A DNA stretch of 7,933 nucleotides from Prevotellaceae bacterium (GTDB lineage: Bacteria > Bacteroidota > Bacteroidia > Bacteroidales > Bacteroidaceae). Position 1 is the stretch's first letter; the number at the start of each line of letters is the position of its first letter. Made by a program: the position numbers and the translations under genes. The stretch is taken from assembly GCA_021204715.1 (NCBI GenBank), contig JAJPYW010000098.1, positions 1 through 7,933 of the forward strand. Reading direction: 5' to 3'. The notes under the pieces were generated by a model. That model did not search any database. It had not been told where the DNA came from and saw only the letters and a list, made by a program, of their open reading frames with translations. Shown here in pieces: positions 1-6,391 of the stretch.

Positions 1-2
1 GC

Positions 3-851
3 TGGGGAGGCTGGGGCTACCCGCACTATGGCGGATGGCGTCCCGGCGGTAACCTCTGGGCACGCAACACCTACACCAACCGCCGCTCCACCGGTGGCGT
101 ATTGCCCGGTACCATGTCGGCACGCAGGGGCGGTTCGACAGCCATCTCGCGCACGGCCGGCGGTTCAAGCGTCCGCGGAGGCGGCGGCACCTCGGCCTAC
201 CGCAGAAGCGACGGGCAAAGCGGCACTTCCGCCACCCGAAGGGTAGTGGGCACACGTACCACCAGTTCCGTAGAACGCACAGGCACAGCCGCCAACCGTA
301 CATCGGGTACCACCGGCAGCACGACACGCGCCACCGGCACCTCTTCCTACCGCAGGACAGGCCAAGGCACCACCGGCACTACCGGCACCTCCTCCTACCG
401 CAGCACGGGAAGCACCACACGCACCACCGGCACCTCCACCTACCGCCGCACCGACGGCAGCACCTCCACCACAAGGCAAGGCACCGGTACACGTACCACA
501 GGCACTACAGGCACATCGCGCACCGGCGTGGGCACCCGCACCACCGGCACTTCCACTTACACTCCCTCGCGCTACGGCACCTATACACGTCCCAGCAGCA
601 CACGGGTAAGCACCTCTACCGGAAGCGGCACCACCACCCGCTCCTATATGCAGGGAAGCAGCCGGCAAAGCGTCACCACCGGCACAATGCAGAACAGGCA
701 AAGCACCGTGCGCGGCACCACCTCTTCACCGGTGCGCAGCAGTAGCAGCAGCCGCGGCAGCATCTCTACCGGCAGCAGCAGCCGCAGCTTCTCGGGCAGC
801 GGAGCCACACGTTCCAGTGGTGGCGGCGGTGGCGGCGGAAGAAGAAGATAA
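3..851 (+). CDS. Low-complexity Thr/Ser/Gly/Arg-rich protein, C-terminal part (5' end outside window)
   Basis: The frame is open from the first complete codon of the window to a TAA at 849-851, so this is the 3' part of a longer gene. A TTG at 102 and ATG at 114 lie in frame but are unlikely starts, because the upstream codons (3-101) encode coherent Gly/Trp/Tyr/Arg-rich sequence (WGGWGYPHYGGWRPGG). The remainder is almost wholly Thr, Ser, Gly and Arg with scattered Tyr, and it ends in a Gly run followed by three Arg. It contains imperfect repeats of the type TTGTS-S/T-Y-R. There are almost no acidic or large hydrophobic residues in this part, so it should be disordered and strongly basic. 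From memory, Bacteroides genomes carry similar proteins, sometimes misnamed vitellogenin-like, beside a FadL-type porin. A secreted or envelope location is inferred from that neighbour only. No enzymatic domain is visible and the function is unknown. Confidence 0.75.
   Translation, partial: WGGWGYPHYGGWRPGGNLWARNTYTNRRSTGGVLPGTMSARRGGSTAISRTAGGSSVRGGGGTSAYRRSDGQSGTSATRRVVGTRTTSSVERTGTAANRTSGTTGSTTRATGTSSYRRTGQGTTGTTGTSSYRSTGSTTRTTGTSTYRRTDGSTSTTRQGTGTRTTGTTGTSRTGVGTRTTGTSTYTPSRYGTYTRPSSTRVSTSTGSGTTTRSYMQGSSRQSVTTGTMQNRQSTVRGTTSSPVRSSSSSRGSISTGSSSRSFSGSGATRSSGGGGGGGRRR
330..560 (+). repeat. Imperfect in-gene repeats encoding TGTS-S/T-Y-R
   Basis: Within the low-complexity gene, codons for T-G-T-S-(S/T)-Y recur at about 333, 381, 426 and 543. 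A variant, T-G-T-S-R-T, lies between the last two. The first three copies are 48 and 45 bases apart (16 and 15 codons), so the frame is preserved. The DNA is also similar between copies (accggcacctc followed by tcctaccgc or close variants). This suggests duplication or slippage as well as selection on composition. Copy number could differ among strains. Confidence 0.6.
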
Positions 852-884
852 CCGTTTTACCTTACACTAAAAAAGCAATTGGAT

Positions 885-2567
885 ATGAAAAGAAAGATAT
901 GTTTGGCCGTATGCGGCTGTATAATGGCCCTCATGCCGGCCGGCGCGCAAACGGTTTACGACGCCGCCAACTTGACAAGCAAAGACTTGACCGGAACCGC
1001 CCGCTTCGTGGGCATGGGCGGTGCCATGGGTGCCTTGGGCGGAGACATCTCCACCATAGCCACCAACCCTGCGGGCATCGGCATTTTCCGCGGCAACGAC
1101 GCCGCCCTCTCCTTCGGCTTCTCAGGCTACGGAACGGAAAGCAACTACCAAGGAAGCACGATGAGTTCCGACAAGCGCAAAGGCTCGTTCGACAACATCG
1201 GCTTCGTGCTCTCTTACAAAGTGGGCAACGCCACCTCGCTGCGCTACTTCAACTTCGGCTTCAACTACAAGCGCGCCAAGTCTTTCTACAAGAACATGTC
1301 GATGGGCGGCAATTTGGGCGACTACACCCAGACCGACTACATGGCCGAGCAAGCCGGAGGGCTCACCAAGTGGGGCAACAACATCTACAACAATTCAGAG
1401 ATAGGCTGGCTCTCGGCCTTGGGCTATGACGGCTACTTGATTACCGACTTGATTGCCGTGCCCGACGGCGGCAGCGTGCCCTCAAGCTACGAGCCTTACA
1501 CCGTAGACGGCGTGCAGTCCACCAACCTGAACGGCGACTTGATGTACACCACTCCCGGCGAATACGGCGGCATGTACACGGGCGGCACCGGCACGTTCCG
1601 TTCCCAAGAGCGCGGCGGCATAGACGAGTACGATTTCAACATCTCCTTCAACATCAAGGACCGCTTCTACTTCGGCATGACCGTGGGCGCTTACCAAGTG
1701 AACTACAAGAAATACACCTTCTACGACGAAGACTACGGCAACGGCGAGGGCTACACCCTGCAAGGTTGGAACCGCATAGACGGCAACGGGTTCGACATCA
1801 AGTTGGGTGCCATTATCCGTCCCTTCGAGTACTCGCCCCTGCGCGTCGGCCTTGCCGTGCACACGCCCATGTTCTACCACTTGGACTACAAGACCAGCGC
1901 CCGTTTGGCATCCGACGTGCTGAACGACTTGGACGTGACCAACGAGGCGGGCGTGCCCAGCGGCGAGATAGGACAATACGACATCGACACCTACGACATT
2001 CTCAAAGGCGACATGGTGCGCTCTTTCCAGCTGCGCACGCCGTGGACATACAACATCAGCGCCGGCTACACCATCGGCAAGAACTTGGCACTCGGCGCCG
2101 AGTATGAGTACCAGAACTACTCCACAATGAAGTTCATGGACGATGAAGGCTATTCCGACACGTTCCGTTACGAGAACAGCACCACCGGCATGCTCAAAGG
2201 AGTAAGCACGCTGCGCTTGGGTGCCGAGTTCAAGCCCTCGCAGCAAGTCGCTTTCCGCGCCGGCTACAACCGTACAAGTGCCAAGTTCCATGAAGACGCC
2301 TATAAAGACCTGCCCTACAACTCCATCCAGACCGACACCGATTTCGCCAACGTGAAGGCATTGAACAACTACACCTTGGGCATCGGCTTCCGCGGCTCCA
2401 TCTTCTATGCCGACTTGGCCTACAAGTACACCACCTACAAAGAAGACTTCTATCCCTTCATCAACGCCTACCAAGAGGGCAACAGCTGGATAGTAGGCTC
2501 CCCCGAGGCAACGCGCGTGAAGAACCAACGTCACCAGTTGCTCATAACGTTGGGCATGCATTTCTAA
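885..2567 (+). CDS. Outer-membrane beta-barrel transporter, OmpP1/FadL/TodX family
   Basis: A 560-residue protein of the FadL/OmpP1 family: outer-membrane barrels that pass hydrophobic compounds in characterised members. The Bacteroides versions are often labelled hemin receptor on weak grounds. The ATG at 885 is preferred over the in-frame TTG at 879 because it gives a clean signal peptide: MKRK, a hydrophobic stretch, then cleavage near PAGA-Q (about residue 21). The mature N-terminus has the family hallmark: a Gly-rich GMGGAMGALGGD stretch followed by STIATNPAGIG, which in known structures belongs to the plug/hatch region. The rest alternates aromatic and polar residues as expected of barrel strands, and the protein ends in Phe, a normal C-terminal barrel-assembly signal. 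The length is normal for Bacteroidetes members. It starts 33 bp after the low-complexity gene and ends 7 bp before menA. The family is secure; the substrate is not known. Confidence 0.9.
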   Translation: MKRKICLAVCGCIMALMPAGAQTVYDAANLTSKDLTGTARFVGMGGAMGALGGDISTIATNPAGIGIFRGNDAALSFGFSGYGTESNYQGSTMSSDKRKGSFDNIGFVLSYKVGNATSLRYFNFGFNYKRAKSFYKNMSMGGNLGDYTQTDYMAEQAGGLTKWGNNIYNNSEIGWLSALGYDGYLITDLIAVPDGGSVPSSYEPYTVDGVQSTNLNGDLMYTTPGEYGGMYTGGTGTFRSQERGGIDEYDFNISFNIKDRFYFGMTVGAYQVNYKKYTFYDEDYGNGEGYTLQGWNRIDGNGFDIKLGAIIRPFEYSPLRVGLAVHTPMFYHLDYKTSARLASDVLNDLDVTNEAGVPSGEIGQYDIDTYDILKGDMVRSFQLRTPWTYNISAGYTIGKNLALGAEYEYQNYSTMKFMDDEGYSDTFRYENSTTGMLKGVSTLRLGAEFKPSQQVAFRAGYNRTSAKFHEDAYKDLPYNSIQTDTDFANVKALNNYTLGIGFRGSIFYADLAYKYTTYKEDFYPFINAYQEGNSWIVGSPEATRVKNQRHQLLITLGMHF

Positions 2568-2574
2568 GGAGACA

Positions 2575-3486
2575 ATGGTGGGAACAGTGAAGTGTAATTC
2601 TCCCCGCGCATGGCTGTTGGCCGCCCGCCCCAAGACATTGGCGGGCGCCGCCATGCCGGTCATTGTGGGGAGTGCGTGGGCACATGCCGACGGATGTCTG
2701 CGTCCCGCCACAGCCTTGTTGTGCCTGCTCTTCGCCTGCGGCATGCAGATAGCCGCCAACCTCATCAACGACCTGTACGACTACCTGAAAGGAAGCGACC
2801 GGGAAGACCGGCTTGGCCCCGAACGCGCCTGCGCCCAAGGCTGGATAACACCCCGTGCCATGAAACGGGGCATCGGCGCGGCCATCGTCTTCTCCCTGCT
2901 TTGCGGATTGGGCATACTCTACTATTTCCGCACATCCTCGCCCAACGGCGGTTGGGAATTGGTGGCGGTGGGCGCCTGCTGCGTGCTGTTCGCCTTCCTC
3001 TACACTACGTTCCTCTCTTACCAAGGCTGGGGCGACTTGTTGGTATTGGTCTTCTTCGGCTTCGTGCCCGTGTGCGGCACCTATTACGCGCAAGCCTTCC
3101 ACCTCACGGCAAATGTATGGACAGCCGCGCTCGTCTGCGGGTTGATAATAGACACGCTCCTTGTGGTGAACAACTACCGCGACCGCGAGCAAGACGCCCG
3201 CAGCGGCAAGCGCACCCTTGTCGTGCGCTTGGGCGAACCCTTCGGACGCTATTTCTACTTGGCGCTCGGCATCGCCGCTTGGGTGCTCTCCATGCGCTTC
3301 GTCCAAACCCGCGACCTGACGCTCTCCGAGTTTATCTGGGCCCCCACGCTCTACCTTTACCTGCACTTCGTCACTTGGCGCAAGTTGGTGTCCATACGCA
3401 GCGGCAAGGCGCTCAACGCCCTTATCGGCGAGACTTCACGCAACATGCTGCTCTACGCGTTGCTCTTGGCCGTGGCGCTCTACTGA
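2575..3486 (+). CDS. menA: 1,4-dihydroxy-2-naphthoate polyprenyltransferase (UbiA superfamily)
   Basis: MenA attaches a polyprenyl chain to 1,4-dihydroxy-2-naphthoate in the inner membrane, giving demethylmenaquinone, the last step before methylation to menaquinone. The 303-residue product has both Asp-rich motifs of the UbiA superfamily. These are N65-D66-LY-D69 with D75 following, and N200-YRD203-REQ-D207 followed by SGKRT; both coordinate Mg-diphosphate. The N-terminal WLLAARPKTLAGAA segment (13-26) is characteristic of MenA. Several hydrophobic segments are visible, for example 44-63, 99-117, 128-145, 152-171, 181-199, 226-240 and 290-303. The ATG at 2575 follows the preceding stop by 7 bp and has an AGGAGA at 2567-2572, rather close for a ribosome site, so translational coupling to the porin gene is likely. 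No other men gene is in the window. MenA is favoured over UbiA because Bacteroidales use menaquinone and the N-terminal motif fits. Confidence 0.92.
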   Translation: MVGTVKCNSPRAWLLAARPKTLAGAAMPVIVGSAWAHADGCLRPATALLCLLFACGMQIAANLINDLYDYLKGSDREDRLGPERACAQGWITPRAMKRGIGAAIVFSLLCGLGILYYFRTSSPNGGWELVAVGACCVLFAFLYTTFLSYQGWGDLLVLVFFGFVPVCGTYYAQAFHLTANVWTAALVCGLIIDTLLVVNNYRDREQDARSGKRTLVVRLGEPFGRYFYLALGIAAWVLSMRFVQTRDLTLSEFIWAPTLYLYLHFVTWRKLVSIRSGKALNALIGETSRNMLLYALLLAVALY

Positions 3487-3493
3487 CGCGGCC

Positions 3494-4636
3494 TCACCCC
3501 CGGTCGCCGTACATCCGTTCGTAGTACTGCCTGTACTCCCCGCTGCACACCTCCTCCACCCACGCTTGGTGGTTCAAGTACCATTCCACCGTCTTCAAGA
3601 TACCCTTGTCGAAGGGTGTTTCAGGATGCCAGCCAAGCTCGCGGGTTATCTTCTCCGGGTTGATGGCATAACGGCGGTCGTGCCCCAAGCGGTCGTTCAC
3701 GAAGGTAATCAAGCCGTCGTTTATCCAGTCTATGCTGATGCGGCCGTCGCTCAAGAACTCTTGCCGCTTCAACACCTTGCGGTAGCCGGGACACACCGTC
3801 ATCAAGCGGCGCACGGTGGCAATCACCAACTTGACAATCTCCAAGTTGGTCCGCTCGTTGTGTCCCCCCACGTTGTACACCCCGCCTGCCGCGCCGTGAC
3901 GCACCACCAAGTCGACGGCCTTGCAATGGTCCTGCACATAAAGCCAGTCGCGCACGTTGCCCCCGTCGCCATAGACAGGCAGAGGCTTCCCTTCCAAAAT
4001 GTTCTTGATGACAAGCGGTATCAGTTTCTCGGGGAAGTGGTAGGGCCCGTAGTTGTTCGAGCAGCGGGTAATGGAGACCGGCATCTTGTAGGTGTCACGG
4101 TAAGCCAGCACTACCATGTCGGCGGCCGCTTTGCCGGCACTGTAAGGAGAGTGGGGCGAAAGTGGCGTCTCCTCGGTAAAGTATCCCTCCTGTCCCAACG
4201 AGCCATACACCTCGTCGGTAGAGACTTGGTGGAAGCGCACGCCCGCGCGCCACGTGGGACAGCCCGCACTGTCGCGGCCCGTCGCCCACGCCTTCATCGC
4301 CGCGGCGAGCAATTGCTGCGTACCCAAGACATTGGTCTCGATGAAGCATTGTGGATTGTCGATGCTGCGGTCCACGTGGCTCTCGGCGGCGAAGTTCACC
4401 ACATAGTCAAAAGCATACTCGCTGAAAAGCCGTTCCAACAACGCCCCGTCGCAAATGTTTCCCTTCACAAAGCGGCAACGCTTGTCGTGCAGCTCCACGG
4501 CAATGGTAGCCAAGTTGCCTGCGTAGGTCAGGGCGTCCAACACCACCACCTGCACCGCCTTGTGCTTTGCCAACACATACTTCAAGTAGTTGGCGCCTAT
4601 AAAACCGGCCCCGCCGGTCACCAAATACGTTTTCAT
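3494..4636 (-). CDS. rfbB (rmlB): dTDP-glucose 4,6-dehydratase
   Basis: RmlB converts dTDP-glucose to dTDP-4-keto-6-deoxyglucose using bound NAD. It is an extended short-chain dehydrogenase acting in the cytosol. The 380-residue product has the N-terminal Rossmann motif TGGAGFIG (7-14), acidic D34 for the NAD ribose, and NFAAESHVDRSI (81-92). The catalytic T140-D141-E142 and the Y165-SAG-K169 pair are present. RCSNNYGPYHFPEKLIP (191-207) and the GDGGNVRDWLYVQDH segment (223-237) are family signatures for nucleotide-sugar binding. Compared with E. coli-type RmlB there is an insertion of roughly 20 residues around 277-305, a form I recall as usual in Bacteroidales. The ATG overlaps the rmlA stop as ATGA, so the two are translationally coupled. 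The gene converges on menA with 7 bp between the two stop codons, leaving no room for a separate terminator. Confidence 0.95.
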   Translation of the reverse strand: MKTYLVTGGAGFIGANYLKYVLAKHKAVQVVVLDALTYAGNLATIAVELHDKRCRFVKGNICDGALLERLFSEYAFDYVVNFAAESHVDRSIDNPQCFIETNVLGTQQLLAAAMKAWATGRDSAGCPTWRAGVRFHQVSTDEVYGSLGQEGYFTEETPLSPHSPYSAGKAAADMVVLAYRDTYKMPVSITRCSNNYGPYHFPEKLIPLVIKNILEGKPLPVYGDGGNVRDWLYVQDHCKAVDLVVRHGAAGGVYNVGGHNERTNLEIVKLVIATVRRLMTVCPGYRKVLKRQEFLSDGRISIDWINDGLITFVNDRLGHDRRYAINPEKITRELGWHPETPFDKGILKTVEWYLNHQAWVEEVCSGEYRQYYERMYGDRG

Positions 4637-5532
4637 GAGAAATGAGGAGATAAAAGGTTGAAATGCGTCTGGGACAGTTCCATCAAGTAGCGGCCGTAAT
4701 CCGTGTTGCCCATGCAGCTGCCCAAGCGGTAAAGCCGGTCGGAATCAATCCACCCCTTGCGCCAGGCTATCTCCTCGATGCAACTCATGCGGAAGCCCTG
4801 CCTGTTTTGTATGGTAGCCACGAAGTCGGCCGCTTCGAGCAAGCTGTCGCACGTACCCATGTCGAGCCAGGCGAAGCCGCGTCCGAAAAGCTGCACTTGC
4901 AGCGAACCCTCGGCCAAATAGAGGCGGTTCAAGTCGGTAATCTCATACTCGCCCCGTGCCGACGGTTGCAGCGAGGCAGCTTTGCCGGCCACCGTTCCGT
5001 CATAGAAATAGAGCCCCGGCACCACGTAGTTGCTCCCGGGGTGTTCCGGCTTCTCGTCCAAGGCCACCACTTTGCCGCCGGCGTCGAAAGAGAGCACGCC
5101 GTAAGCGCGCGGGTCCTTCACATAACAGCCGAAGATGCAAGCCCCTTGCCGTGCCGACGCCGCCGCCCGCTCCAACATGCCCGTAAAGCCTTGCCCGTAA
5201 AAAAGGTTGTCGCCCAATATCAGGCAAGCCGGCTCTCCATGCAAGAAGCCGGCTGCCAGCACGAAAGCCTGCGCCAACCCTTCGGGGCGCTCCTGCACGA
5301 TGTAAGAGAAAGACATGCCAAGCTCCTCGCCCGTGCCAAGCAACTCTCGGTAGAGCGGCAAGTCGCGCGGCGTGGAGATGACCGCCACCTCGCGTATGCC
5401 CGCCAACATCAACGTGGAGAGCGGGTAATAAATCATGGGCTTGTCATAGACAGGCAACAGCTGCTTGGAAACAGCCTTCGAGAGGGGATAAAGACGGGTG
5501 GCACTGCCTCCGGCAAGAATAATTCCTTTCAT
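4633..5532 (-). CDS. rfbA (rmlA): Glucose-1-phosphate thymidylyltransferase
   Basis: RmlA joins glucose-1-phosphate to dTTP, giving dTDP-glucose and pyrophosphate, the entry step to dTDP-deoxysugars such as rhamnose. The 299-residue length is typical. The nucleotide-binding loop LAGGSATRLYP (6-16) contains R13, followed by SKQLLPVYDKPMIYYPLS (22-39). Metal-binding D108 lies in LGDN, the ALDEKP segment (158-162) supplies substrate contacts, EYEITDLN sits at 195-202, and AWLDMGT carries D224, the second metal ligand. The loop has Ala at residue 11 where many homologues have Gly (GSGTRL). I recall the same Ala in other Bacteroidales copies, so it is probably functional. The start is the only ATG ahead of the MKGIILAGG beginning that is usual for the family. 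It is the first gene of an rmlAB pair; rmlC and rmlD are not adjacent. Confidence 0.95.
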   Translation of the reverse strand: MKGIILAGGSATRLYPLSKAVSKQLLPVYDKPMIYYPLSTLMLAGIREVAVISTPRDLPLYRELLGTGEELGMSFSYIVQERPEGLAQAFVLAAGFLHGEPACLILGDNLFYGQGFTGMLERAAASARQGACIFGCYVKDPRAYGVLSFDAGGKVVALDEKPEHPGSNYVVPGLYFYDGTVAGKAASLQPSARGEYEITDLNRLYLAEGSLQVQLFGRGFAWLDMGTCDSLLEAADFVATIQNRQGFRMSCIEEIAWRKGWIDSDRLYRLGSCMGNTDYGRYLMELSQTHFNLLSPHFS

Positions 5533-5760
5533 ATCGCACGTATTGAGCGGTTAAGATAAAACAGATACATATATATAAGGAGAACGGCGCCGGCAAGCAT
5601 GCTCCGCCGCGGCGCTTGTTATCCGCCGTTAAAGTTCAGAAAAAGTCGCGAAACAGCCAAACAAACCGGTAGAAATCGAGGTAGATTGATGCAACAGTCC
5701 GCATGCCGGTATATAAATAAGGTGTAGACCGCCTGACGGCGCCAAGCCCCGCGCGCTTCC
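5533..5760. other. Intergenic leader region upstream of rmlA, no gene seen
   Basis: This 228-bp gap lies between the metallophosphoesterase stop and the rmlA start, both on the minus strand, so it should hold the former's 3' end and the rmlA promoter. It has AT-rich islands at about 5551-5580 and 5708-5722, unlike the GC-rich genes. I found no exact minus-strand TAnnTTTG. The nearest is TACCGGTTTG (5671-5662 minus), with two extra bases in the spacer and a TTG 20 bases upstream (5694-5692 minus); this is a weak candidate. A GC-rich inverted repeat (5587-5592 with 5610-5615) encloses a perfect AGCATGCT palindrome at 5596-5603. A 60-codon minus frame crosses the region but looks unlike a protein. 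Confidence 0.5.
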
Positions 5761-6252
5761 CTACCCTGCCAGTTCCACCACCTCCAAATCCTTGAAAACA
5801 CCCGCGTCGATTACGAACCGCACCAACGTGCGCACCTTGTGGAAGCCGTATTTGCCCGCCGCGCCGGGATTGATGTGCAGCATGTCCAAGGTCTTGTCAT
5901 ACTTCACCTTCAAGATGTGGGAGTGCCCGCTCACGAAGAGCCGAGGGGGATGCACCATCAGCGGTCCCTTAATCGAAGCGTCGTAATGGCCGGGATAGCC
6001 GCCGATGTGCTTCATCAACACATTGGCCCCCTCGACGGTGAAACCTAACGTCTCGGGATAGCGCTGGCGCAACTCCTGTCCGTCTACATTGCCCCACACC
6101 GCCCTGAAGTGACGGAAAGCGGCTAATTTTTCGGCCACCTCCAAAGAGCCTATGTCGCCCGCGTGCCATATCTCGTCGCAAGGCTCGAAATAGTACAAGT
6201 ACCTGTCGTCCCAATAGGCGTGCGTGTCCGAAAGTAATCCTATCTTCATCAT
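5761..6252 (-). CDS. Calcineurin-like metallophosphoesterase, YfcE/MJ0936 family
   Basis: A 163-residue, single-domain metallophosphoesterase. All the metal-binding blocks of the fold are present in order: D9-T-H11 in LLSDTH, G-D33 in WHAGDIGS, G-N55 in WGNVD, H82 in MKHIGGYPGH, and G-H110-S-H112. An NPGA segment follows at 128-131. The length and layout match the YfcE/MJ0936 group, cytosolic phosphodiesterases active in vitro on model substrates and of uncertain physiological role. It starts with a double ATG (6252 and 6249). The first is used here because MxKIG spacing is common in relatives, but the second is equally possible. It is transcribed away from folA from a promoter pair at 6330-6377. 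Its true substrate cannot be told from sequence. Confidence 0.9.
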   Translation of the reverse strand: MMKIGLLSDTHAYWDDRYLYYFEPCDEIWHAGDIGSLEVAEKLAAFRHFRAVWGNVDGQELRQRYPETLGFTVEGANVLMKHIGGYPGHYDASIKGPLMVHPPRLFVSGHSHILKVKYDKTLDMLHINPGAAGKYGFHKVRTLVRFVIDAGVFKDLEVVELAG

Positions 6253-6329
6253 ACCATCTTCCTTTTCAGCCCCGTCCGCTCCCCTGCTGCTTTAAATGAA
6301 GCCCGTTCATGGAAATGGAGCGGCCGCGG

Positions 6330-6361
6330 CTTGTTTAATCGGAACAAAGATACTACATTTG
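6330..6361 (+). promoter_or_regulatory. Bacteroidetes-type promoter for folA
   Basis: TACATTTG at 6354-6361 matches the TAnnTTTG -7 element exactly. CTTG at 6330-6333 is a near match to the TTTG -33 element at a 20-base spacing. Transcription would begin near 6367, about 25 bases before the folA ATG at 6392. This supports the shorter folA start, since the in-frame ATG at 6296 would lie upstream of the promoter. Confidence 0.65.
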
Positions 6362-6377
6362 GGGCGTAATCACCAAA
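6345..6377 (-). promoter_or_regulatory. Bacteroidetes-type promoter for the metallophosphoesterase gene
   Basis: Read on the minus strand, TATCTTTG at 6352-6345 is an exact match to the -7 consensus TAnnTTTG. A TTTG at 6377-6374 lies 21 bases upstream as the -33 element. Predicted transcription start is around 6339, giving a leader of roughly 85 bases. The consensus comes from established work on Bacteroides sigma factor promoters; use of this site is inferred. Confidence 0.6.
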
Positions 6378-6391
6378 AGAGCGACACACAG

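Noticed and set aside
165..701. A Cys/Gly/Ala-rich 178-codon minus frame opposite the low-complexity gene
   Set aside because: It is the mirror of repeated Thr, Ser and Gly codons on the plus strand; the cysteine richness comes from GGC and GCA triplets, not a real metal-binding protein.
1482..2768. A 428-codon open frame on the minus strand opposite the porin gene
   Set aside because: It lies antisense to a clear porin gene. Its translation is a Val/Ala/Gly/His-rich sequence without domains, as expected from the GC-rich third-position bias of the real gene.
2542..3366. A 274-codon minus frame opposite menA
   Set aside because: Antisense to a gene with intact catalytic motifs, with no recognisable fold; explained by codon bias.
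3566..4645. A 359-codon plus frame opposite rmlB, and a 298-codon plus frame at 4663-5559 opposite rmlA
   Set aside because: Both are rich in His, Val and Arg with no domain, and overlap genes whose catalytic residues are all visible.
5619..5801. A 60-codon minus frame in the rmlA leader region
   Set aside because: It overlaps the end of the metallophosphoesterase gene, has a Trp/Arg/Cys-heavy composition unlike a folded or membrane protein, and no promoter or ribosome signal.
6296..6391. N-terminal extension of folA from the ATG at 6296
   Set aside because: The extra 32 residues do not match the family and would contain the predicted folA promoter; ATG 6392 gives the standard DHFR start.
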